Part shown: positions 1 through 8,700 of the stretch, piece by piece | Position numbering within the stretch: the stretch's first letter is position 1 | Layout: each line of letters starts with the position of its first letter | DNA from: Planctomycetota bacterium | GTDB lineage: Bacteria; Planctomycetota; Planctomycetia; Gemmatales; Gemmataceae | Assembly (NCBI GenBank): GCA_009920765.1 | Contig: RFZJ01000043.1 | Location: 1 to 34,102, forward strand | DNA length: 34,102 bases | Direction of reading: 5' to 3' | Made by a program: the position numbers and the translations under genes | Notes under the pieces: model-generated | Database searches by the model: none | The model's input: only the letters and a program-made list of their open reading frames with translations | Told to the model about the DNA's origin: nothing

Positions 1-1182
1 GGCAAAACCATCGAGGTGAAAACCTTCGGCAGGGGTGGCAAGAAAAACAGCGGCCGCATCGTCGAACCCCGCTGGAAATTCAACCAATATGGGCAATCAG
101 GCAAATGGGTGTCCGACCTCTTCCCAAACCTTGCAAGACATGTCGACGACATCTCCTTCATCCATTCCATGACCGCAGATTCCCCCATTCACGGATCTGC
201 AATGATCCAAATGAACACGGGCAAGGTGCAATCAGGGGCACCATGCATGGGTTCATGGGTCAACTACGGCCTGGGTTCGGAAAACGCCAACTTACCCGGC
301 TTTGTCGTTATGCTTGATCCGCGCGGTGGCCCCATCAGTGGCGCCAAGAACTGGTCCAGCGGTTATATGCCTGCCCAATACGAGGGAACACTCTTCAGAT
401 CCCAAGGTTCCCCCATACTCGATCTTTCCAGACGAGCCGATATGACCGATCCACAACAACGCAGAATCCTTGACACCCTCTCGCAGTACAACTCCCAACA
501 TGCACTGCAAAACAAGGATTACTCCGCCCTTAACGCTCGCATCGCAAGCTATGAACTCGCTTATCGCATGCAATCTTCCGCCCCTGAAGCGACCGATATT
601 TCCAACGAACCTCAGAAAGTTCAATCTCTCTATGGGATGGATAATCCCAAAACCGCTGTCTTCGGCAGGCAATGCCTCCTCGCTCGCAGACTTGTGGAAC
701 GTGGTGTTCGCTTCATCCAGCTTTATTCAGGCGGCGCACATAACGATGACAACTGGGACGCACATGGCGACCTCGAAAAAAATCATAACCTGCACGCTGG
801 CGAAACCGACCTTCCCATCGCTGGTCTACTCACCGACCTTAAGCAACGTGGCCTTCTCGATTCCACACTTATCATCTGGGGCGGGGAATTCGGGAGACAA
901 CCCACCGCTGAATACGCCAAGGGCAGCGGCAGAGATCACAACGCCTATGGATTCACCATGTGGATGGCGGGCGGTGGCATAAAAGGGGGCACTACCGTAG
1001 GCACCACCGATGAACTAGGCAGTAAAGCAGTCGAAAAACCTTTCCATGTCAAGAACCTTCATGCTACCGTACTTGATCGCATGGGCATTGACCCCGAAAG
1101 GCTCACCTACTTTTACGGTGGGCTGGATCAGAAACTGGTTGGGGTCGAAGGCGCTGAACCCATCAAGGAAATTTTAGTCTAA
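1..1182 (+). CDS. DUF1501 domain-containing protein, 5' end outside the window
   Basis: The frame is open from the first base of the window (it reads GKTIEVKTFG before the GTG at 16), so the gene begins upstream and the GTG is not a real start. About 393 C-terminal residues are present. Family signatures are clear: GGAHNDDNWDAHGDL, IIWGGEFGRQP, GRDHNAYGF followed by an AGGG-KGG stretch, then TDELG and a closing YGGLDQKLVGVEG segment. DUF1501 proteins belong to the alkaline-phosphatase/sulfatase-like superfamily, are abundant in Planctomycetota, and usually carry a Tat signal at the N-terminus, which would be in the missing part. They are commonly encoded next to DUF1549/DUF1553 cytochrome-type proteins; none is visible here because the window starts inside the gene. 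The biochemical role of the family is not established. The next gene starts 26 bases downstream on the same strand, so the two are probably co-transcribed. Confidence 0.9.
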   Translation, partial: GKTIEVKTFGRGGKKNSGRIVEPRWKFNQYGQSGKWVSDLFPNLARHVDDISFIHSMTADSPIHGSAMIQMNTGKVQSGAPCMGSWVNYGLGSENANLPGFVVMLDPRGGPISGAKNWSSGYMPAQYEGTLFRSQGSPILDLSRRADMTDPQQRRILDTLSQYNSQHALQNKDYSALNARIASYELAYRMQSSAPEATDISNEPQKVQSLYGMDNPKTAVFGRQCLLARRLVERGVRFIQLYSGGAHNDDNWDAHGDLEKNHNLHAGETDLPIAGLLTDLKQRGLLDSTLIIWGGEFGRQPTAEYAKGSGRDHNAYGFTMWMAGGGIKGGTTVGTTDELGSKAVEKPFHVKNLHATVLDRMGIDPERLTYFYGGLDQKLVGVEGAEPIKEILV

Positions 1183-1208
1183 ATCATCTTTTACAAGGAG
1201 CTTCTTTC

Positions 1209-2141
1209 GTGAAATTCAAACTCGCAATCCTCGGCCTCTTCGCATCTTCATTCATGGCCATTGCTGCAGACCCCGCCTACAGGGTTCTCGCTGGCGACAA
1301 GGGTAAAGTTGCAATTGTTGATGCCACAGGCAAAGTTCAATGGGAATACGCCAACAAGGCTGAAACCCACGATCTTCAACTTCTACCCAATGGCAATGTC
1401 CTTCTTCCTCTTCCCAAAAGCACTGTTGGCGAAGTCGACAAAGATGGCAAAATTGTTTGGAAGTTCGAATGCAAACCCAAGGAAGGCAGCAAAGATCGCG
1501 TCGAAATCCATGCCTTCCAACGCCTTGAAGATGGCCTTACCATGATTGCTGAATCTGGTAATCGCAGGATCATCGAGGTCGACAAGGATGGCAAAATCAT
1601 CCGCGAAGTTCCACTCACTGTTGAAAAACCAAACTCCCATCGCGATACCCGACTGGTCCGCAAACTTGCCAACGGCAATTACCTCGTCTGCCATGAAGGC
1701 GATGGCAAAATCCGCGAGTATGAACCCTCAGGCAAGGTTGTCTGGACTTATGTCATGGAACTCGGCGATAGGCCCCGCTCACCAGGCCATGGTGTCGAAG
1801 GCCACGGCAACGAAGTTTATGGCGCTGTTCGCCTGCCCAATGGCAACACCCTCATCGCAGGCGGGAACAACAACCGTGTGCTTGAAGTAAACCCCAAGGG
1901 CGAGATCGTTTGGAAAATCGATCAATCTGAATTACCAGGCATCAAACTCGCTTGGGTTACCACGCTTCATGTTCTGCCCAACGGCAACATCATTGTGGGC
2001 AATTGTCATGCTGGCCCTGACAACCCCCAGCTTTTTGAAGTCACCCGCGACAAGAAAGTCGTCTGGACCTTCAAGGATTTCAAAACTTTTGGCAACGGCA
2101 TGGCTTCCGCCCATGTACTTGATATCAAAGCCATCAGATAA
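1209..2141 (+). CDS. exported beta-propeller protein (PQQ-like / BamB-like repeats)
   Basis: A 310-residue protein starting at GTG 1209, eight bases after AAGGAG. Residues 1-20 form a signal peptide (MKFKLAILGLFASSFMAIAA, then DPAYR). The rest consists of about six repeating blades built on two alternating phrases: LPNGNxLI-type strands (LLPNGNVLL, LANGNYLV, LPNGNTLI, LPNGNIIV) and DKDGKIVWKF-type strands (GKVQWEY, GKIVWKF, GKVVWTY, GEIVWKI, KKVVWTF). This pattern is typical of PQQ-enzyme-like or arylsulfotransferase-like propellers. I see no obvious catalytic or cofactor site, so a binding or scaffolding role in the periplasm is as likely as an enzymatic one. It lies 26 bases after the DUF1501 gene and is followed by a hairpin terminator, so it is probably the last gene of that transcript. 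Confidence 0.85.
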   Translation: MKFKLAILGLFASSFMAIAADPAYRVLAGDKGKVAIVDATGKVQWEYANKAETHDLQLLPNGNVLLPLPKSTVGEVDKDGKIVWKFECKPKEGSKDRVEIHAFQRLEDGLTMIAESGNRRIIEVDKDGKIIREVPLTVEKPNSHRDTRLVRKLANGNYLVCHEGDGKIREYEPSGKVVWTYVMELGDRPRSPGHGVEGHGNEVYGAVRLPNGNTLIAGGNNNRVLEVNPKGEIVWKIDQSELPGIKLAWVTTLHVLPNGNIIVGNCHAGPDNPQLFEVTRDKKVVWTFKDFKTFGNGMASAHVLDIKAIR

Positions 2142-2163
2142 TTAGAACCACTAGAAAAATCCA

Positions 2164-2204
2164 AGCGGCCCAGGGATTATGATCATCCGTGGGCTTCTTG
2201 TTTT
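2164..2204 (+). terminator. rho-independent terminator candidate after the propeller gene
   Basis: Arms GCCCA (2168-2172) and TGGGC (2190-2194), extended after one mismatch by GGAT/ATCC, enclose a seven-base loop. The hairpin is followed by TTCTTGTTTT. It begins 26 bases after the stop codon at 2141, in the right orientation to end the DUF1501/propeller transcript. The U tract is interrupted, so efficiency is uncertain. Confidence 0.5.
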
Positions 2205-2386
2205 AAATGATCAGAGTTAATAAGTCAGAAGAAGCAGAAGAATTAGCCACAGAAGGAAGAAAAAGAAAAAGCATTTGCCACGGACGAACACGGAATTTCA
2301 CGAAAGGAAGAACACATCTTTCAGAGTCGGATGCGTTAGCGACGGTTGGACTCATCCCTTAGGTGCAAGACTAAAAAATTCAAATG

Positions 2387-2423
2387 GAGGAGTTGTAGTG
2401 GGGCTTCCCCATCCCAACTCCTC
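2387..2423. repeat. long inverted repeat (hairpin)
   Basis: Nine-base perfect outer arms GAGGAGTTG (2387-2395) and CAACTCCTC (2415-2423) enclose a second stem, GTGGGG against CCCCAT with one G-T pair, around a three-base CTT tip. It looks like a mobile or palindromic repeat rather than a terminator because no T tract follows. Confidence 0.55.
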
Positions 2424-2469
2424 TGTCTTAAAACAAACCCCTAGCAATTAATGGACAGTAAAAGGAAGA

Positions 2470-2494
2470 GTCCCACCCATCGCAGTGGGTGGAC
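2470..2494. repeat. inverted repeat
   Basis: GTCC and ACCCA (2470-2479, with one bulged C) pair with TGGGT and GGAC (2486-2494) around a six-base loop. Read on the minus strand it is followed by TCTTCCTTTTAC, so it could also serve as a weak terminator for the giant minus-strand gene. Confidence 0.45.
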
Positions 2495-2628
2495 TTGAGG
2501 GTAATAAATAAAAGTGGGGGGGTTAGAACCCGGGCTAGCGAAGCGAAGGGCCCTTTTCCCGGAGGGAAGAGGGTTGGGAGTTGGGGGAAGAAAAGAAAGC
2601 AAAAGAAAAAGGCATGGCGCGATCACCA

Positions 2629-2644
2629 GCGGATTTACATCCGC
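2629..2644. repeat. short perfect hairpin GCGGAT / ATCCGC
   Basis: Six-base arms GCGGAT (2629-2634) and ATCCGC (2639-2644) around the loop TTAC, 62 bases beyond the stop codon of the giant minus-strand gene. It may be a dispersed intergenic repeat or part of that gene's 3' untranslated region. Confidence 0.45.
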
Positions 2645-2705
2645 CGCTCAATAAGAAAAGGTGGGCTTGAAGGCATAGTGGGTGAATTGGCTGTTTATAT
2701 TACCC

Positions 2706-5700
2706 TTAGCTCACAAAGACACCGCTGGTATTGGATGGGTCGCCACTGAAGAACGAAAACAGCAGATCCAAGGTTGGGAAGCTGAAGCCTTTGACTTCAG
2801 GGCCGCCACCGGGGCCAGCCCCAGTGATGAGATCCAGCACACCATCGAAGTTTCCATCGCTAACTCCAACCCGAACGCCGCCTGTAAAGTCTTCTGCATA
2901 GGCCATGAACTGTGAAAGTAATGCGCCAGTATAAGGGTCCCAAACTGCGACGACAGGAGCACCACCAGAGCCTGCTCCGGTAACTACTTCGATGTTGCCA
3001 TCGTTACCGATATCGCCTGCAGCGACAAAAACACCGCCGGTGAAAGATATGGGGTAGGCATACCACTGGCTAAGAATGGAATTGGTAGCACCATCAAAGA
3101 CTTTAACATGAGGGGCACCACCCGGGCCGGCACCCGTGACTAGATCAAGGATGCCATCGTTGTTGAAGTCAATTGATGCAACAGTGACCCCACCAGTGAA
3201 ATTTTCAGCGTAGGCAAAGAATGATTTGATAACACTAAGGTTCCTACCATCAAAGATGCTAACTTCTGGGCCACCACCAGCGCCTGCGCCTGCGATGATG
3301 TCTAAAAATCCATCGCTGTTAAAATCACAGGCTGCAATGAAGACACCGCCGGTAAAGGCTGGATTGAATGCGAAGAAGGATTGAATGACTTCGCCGGTTT
3401 CAGAATCAAGAATAGCAACCGCGGGGCCACCGCCCGGGCCTGCTGCTGCGATGATATCAACCTTGCCATCGCCATTGAAATCGCCTGAAACAACTCGAAT
3501 CTGCCCGGTGAAGCCGGGGAAGGGAGCTGCACTACCGATGACTTTGCCGGTGTCTGGATCAATAAGAGAAACTACGCTAGAGCCGCCTTGTGTTGTGGAA
3601 CCGCTGCCAGTAACAAGTGGCGTTTGAATCGTATTGATTGCAATCGGGGGAGTAAGTGTTGAAGCGGTGCCTTGGTTTCCTAAGGAATCAAAGTAGTTAT
3701 TGCTAACGGAAATGGTTCCATCAGCTTTGATGCCAAGTGTTGGCGTAAAGGTAGCAGTGTAAACCGTGCTACTGGAAGCCACGGGGTTGGTGATGGTGCC
3801 ATTAGTTACGGTGATGATACTTGAAGAAAACCCGGTCACGACTTCAGAGAAGGTGAAGGTAATGGTTGAGGTTTCATTAGCTTTCAGGCTGCTTGGACTT
3901 GCGCTGATGTTAAGCGTGGGGGCGGTGTTATCAATGGTGATGGAACTGGAACTTGTGGCTGTGCCAGCAATGGTGGTGATGGAAATAGTACCAGTCGTTG
4001 CCCCGGATGGGACAGTTGTAGTAATTTGAGTTGGGGAATCTATATTGTAAGTTGGTTGAGCCGTGCCATTGAAAGATACTTGCGTGACGTTTGTGAAATT
4101 AGTACCTGTGATAACCACAGTAGTTCCGGTTTTACCAGCAGTTGGGGTGAAGGAAGTAACCGTGGCTGGATCATAAACAGTTAAAGTTACGTCATTATTT
4201 CCCGTGCCACCGATGTAGGAGATTTTATACGCCCTGCCATTGACAATGACCGCAGCGCCTTCAGCCAAGCCATTGAAAGTACCTGAAATTGAGTTGGAAC
4301 CTTGATTATCAATGATGGTAAAGACCGTGCCTTGGATTCCATTAAAGCTAGAGGACAGGTTTAAAGTTGCACCACCGAGAGTCACGCTGCCGCCTGAACT
4401 CACTACGATCTGATCATAGTCAGTGCCCGCAACAGGGGTTGAATTTGCCCCTATGATTTCGATCTGCAGGGTATTAGTGGGACTTAAGCTCAGACTGGTG
4501 GTGGTAACTTTGCCTGGGCTATTACCGGGGGAGATAACGCCAGTACCCGTTGCAGTCAGGTTGCGGATGGCGCCCGTGCCTTTTAGTGTTCCACCTGAAA
4601 CAACATAGTTGGTGGATTGTGGAGTGGTATTATTGATCTGCACCACGCCGGTGGTCACATAGGTAGTAGTATTTGTATTGGCCCCTGAAATCGTGGTCAA
4701 ACCTGGAGAAGCGGTAATAGGTGTTAGACTGAAATTGCCAGATATCATGTTGGGAAGATTAATAGAACCTGTTCCCGCATTAAGATCGATATTAGAAGTT
4801 AAGATGATGGGGGAATTATAATTTTGCACACCATTCAAGGATGTAACATTTGAAGCTATCTTGATAGATCCACTACTTCCCGCATCAAGATTTAGAGTAC
4901 CCGACCCCAAATTAGAAAGGCCAATAGGCAAATCAGTGCTATCTTGAACAGACACATTATGATTGCCACTGTTGTTAAGACTAACCAAGCCAGTGAAGTC
5001 ATTGCCTACATTGGCAAGAGTGATAGCACCTGCACCTGCATTGAAGGTTACTGCACCTGCAGAAGCGGCTTGGGTGATTGCCCCAGATTGCGTAATGCCA
5101 ACTGCATTTACGGTAAGTGTGCCACTGCCTAAAGTGGAAGCGCCAAAAACAAACGCATTGGTATCAGTAATGGCAACAGTAGCACCAGTGGAATTCAAAC
5201 TAACAGGGCCCGTAAAATCATTACCTGGGTTGGTAAGGTTAATAGCATTTGCACCTGCATTAAAGGTTGCTGAACCCCCAACGGTGATAAGGCCATTTTG
5301 TGAAATCGTTCCGCCTGCATTGATGCTGAGATTTGCGGGGGCCGCAATTGCGGGAAGGTTTATTCCAGTAGTGTTTGTAATGTCAATATTGCCAGTGGTG
5401 GTACTGATGTTTGCAAATGCCAAGGCGGATGCATTCACATTAATTCCGCTATTTGCAACCAGCGTAATGGTTGGCGTTGTAACCAAACCAGCCCCGCTGA
5501 TACTACCTGAGTTAAGGTAAGCGGAAGCAGAATTACCCTTGGCCTTGATGGCGTTGCTTATGGTAAGAGAATCTGCACCTGTGCCAGTGGTGATGACGAG
5601 GGATTGATCTGAACCACCTCCTGTGACAACGCTGAAATCCACTCCCCCTACACCGATAGTAACGGAATCTGCACCTGAGTTACCTTCAATAACGATCCCT

Positions 5701-8700
5701 GAAAAAACTGATAACAAAGTCAAATTAACTGCAATAGTTTTGGCAGTGTTATCAATAGTGATACCGGTGCCACTTCCGGTAATATTGCCCGCTGTGGTTG
5801 CGGTGATCGTGAGGGTGTTGCTGGAAAAAGAAGTGTGGACATCAGAAATAGTGGTGCCCGAAGAAGATAGAATCAGTCCAACCTGACCACTTGCATTGAC
5901 CGCAACAACAATTGCACCTGCAGCGGATGGGGCAAAATAAGCATAGGCACCAATATCATTATTAGAGCGTATGAAACCACGCTGGTCTAAATTAGGTGTA
6001 ACTAAAGCTGTTGTGCTGATTGCAGGGCTGCCAGCGCCTAGGGCCATGGTGAAGGTAAGGCCGCCGTTGTTTTGCAGGGGGCCAAGCTGGGGATCTGCAG
6101 TAAAAGCAGGAGTAAAGGTGCCTATAACCGTACCAAAAGTTTCTACAAGGTTGTTGGTATTTGTCGTTGGAGCATTACCAACAAAATCAGCACCGCTGAG
6201 ACTATTGGCGATAATGGTGTTAGCAATGTTAAAAGTTCCGGAGTTGGCGATACCCCCACCTTGGCTAGCAGAATTGCCAGAGAGGGTGGAATTAGAAATG
6301 TTAAGGATACCGCTACCAGTGTTGAAAACACCGCCGCCAAAGATTGCAGAATTGTTGGAGAAGGTGGAATTGGAGATGGTGAGTGTGCCGATATTTGCGA
6401 TGCCGCCACCTTGGCCAGCAGAATTACCAGAGAGGGTGGAATTGTAGACGGTTAGGGTACCGCCATTATTAGCAATGCCGCCACCTTGGCCAGCAGAATT
6501 ACCAGAGAGGGTGGAATTAGAAATGTTAAGAATACCGCTAGTAGTATTGTAAACACCGCCGCCAAAGATTGCAGAATTGTTAGAGAGGTTGGAATTGGAA
6601 ATGGTGAGGGTTCCTGAGTTATTAAAGGCGCCACCATAGCTGGAAGTAAAATTTGCACCAGAAACAGAAACGCCAGAGATAAAGAGGTTACCTCCAGTTG
6701 AAATAGAGAAAACACTAAAATCACCACCGTTGCCACTGATGTTAAGATTGCTTGCGCCAAGGCCGGTGATAGTTACAGTGCCCGCAGTACCACCGGAAAC
6801 CGAAGTGTTTGCACTAACAATATTGGGTAATGCGGCAGCAAGGGTGATGGTATAAAAATTGGCCCCTGTTAGGTTGAAACTTATTTGATCATTACCAGGG
6901 GTGGTGTTTGCTAGATTGATTGCAGCACGAAGCGAACCTACGCTAGGGCTGGTTGAGTTATCGCTAGTATTAGTAACTTGAATACCAAAGGAATATGCAC
7001 CAATATCATTGGTGGTGCGATTGATGCCGCGTTGATCTGTACCAGTGCCTGCGGAAGTTCCGATGGCAGGACTACCAGCCCCTAAGGCCATGGTAAAGGT
7101 GGGGCCACCATTATCTTGCAAAGGGCCTAGGCGTGGATCTGCATTAAAAGCAGGAATAAAAGTGCCGGTAACCGTACCAAGATTTTCCACAAGGTTGTTG
7201 GTATATGCGCTTGGTGCATTGCCAGCAAAATCAGCACCACTAAGACTATTAGCAATAATGGTGTTCTCAAGGTTATTAATGGTGGCATTGTTTTGTATGC
7301 CACCCCCGGATAATGCAGAATTGCCAGAGAGGGTGGAATTAGTCACTGTGAGGGATGATGACCCAGTACTAACTGTAGCATTCAAAATCCCACCACCATT
7401 GCCCGGAGTGGTATTACCAAACAAAGTAGAATTGAAAACAGTCAAGTTAGAATTAGTATTAACAATACCGCCACCACCGTTGGTTGCACTATTGTTTGAA
7501 ATGGTGGAATTAGATATCGAGATGGTGTTAGCATAACATTTATAATTATTAATGCCTCCGCCAAAGCCAGAAGCAGAATTCCCTGAAATCGTAGAATTAG
7601 ACAGAGTGAGCGCTGTACCCAGATTAAAAACACCCGCCCCATTTACTGCTGAATTTGTTGAAATGGTTGAATAAGAAATCGTAACTGGGCCAACACTATT
7701 ATTGGAAACCCCGCCGCCATTAGCTGTTGAAGAATTTCCTGAGATGGTTGATTTAGAAATATTTAAAGAAGAACCCTGATTAAAAATACCACCGCCATTA
7801 CCTGAAGAAGCGTTGTTCGAGATTGTAGAATCGGTGATGTTTAAAACACCGGTGCTATCATTGTAAATACCTGCCCCTTTAACCGCATTAATATTACCCG
7901 AAATAACAGAACTGTTGATGGTTGCAGTACCATTGTTAAAAAGGGCACCACCATTTCTAGCAGTATTGTTTGAGAAAGTTGAACCGCTAACGGCCAAAAA
8001 AGAATTAGCATTAGTGTTAAGAATTCCAGCACCTTTGCTTGTAGTGCTTAAATTGCCCGTGAAAACTGAATCAGCAATCGTGAGGTTGGAATTAGTATTG
8101 ATGATGCCACCGCCACCGTTGGTTGCGCTATTGCCCGAAATGGTGGAATTGAAAATGGAGATGGTGCCCCCATTGTAGTTATTAATACCACCACCATAAC
8201 CCGCAGTTGCATTGTTCGATATGATGGAATTTTTAACGACAAGGGAAGTACCCTGGTTAATAATTGCACCACCGTTTAATGCTGAATTACCAGTAATCGT
8301 GGAGGCAGAGATTGCTAGGGAACCCAAGTTATTAAATGCACCGCCATTGCCCGAAGTAAAAACTGCACCGGAAACAGTTACGCCAGAGATGAAGAGACTA
8401 CCCCCGGCAGCAATATTAAAAAAATTAAAACCACTACTATTACCATTTATGGTAAGCAAAGAAGCACCAAGACCGTTGATGGTTACGCTACCTGCAAATG
8501 TGGCCTTCGCAATAGTGGGCAAGGCGGAAGCCAAGGTGATGGTTGTTGATCCAGTTAAGTTAAAACTAATGCCATCATTACCAGGGGTGTTATTGGCCAG
8601 ATTGATTGCAGCACGCAATGAGCCAGAACCAACCGTATTGCTATCACCATTATTAGTAACTTGAATACCAAAGGAATAAGCTCCGATATCTGCGGTGGTG

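Larger units (their letters stand above)
2205..2705. other. gene-free, hairpin-rich intergenic region with degenerate repeat debris
   Basis: No convincing coding sequence lies here. The stretch holds a purine-rich segment (2228-2275), a CACGGACGAACACGG phrase (2279-2293) of a type found as dispersed intergenic repeats in many environmental genomes, and several independent inverted repeats (2387-2423, 2470-2494, 2629-2644, and a CCCTTTTCCC/GGGAAGAGGG element around 2550-2572). Short open frames on both strands translate to low-complexity, proline-rich peptides and look like by-products of the repeats. The region separates two convergent genes, so no promoter is required in it, and it may help end both transcripts. 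Confidence 0.6.

Noticed and set aside
2515..2560. GGTTAGAACCCGGG segment resembling a tRNA T-arm
   Set aside because: No acceptor stem, D-arm or anticodon arm can be built around it; it belongs to the repeat debris.
2441..2626. Minus-strand frame of 61 codons and plus-strand frame 2489-2749
   Set aside because: The translations are proline-rich, low-complexity peptides arising from hairpins and repeat debris; neither shows a ribosome binding site or a recognisable domain, and the second runs into the giant gene.
4963..5520. Plus-strand open frame of 185 codons and many others opposite the giant gene
   Set aside because: They are antisense shadows produced by the gene's low-complexity Gly/Asn/Ser/Thr codons; the products are Val/Pro/Leu-rich without domains and none has a good start site.
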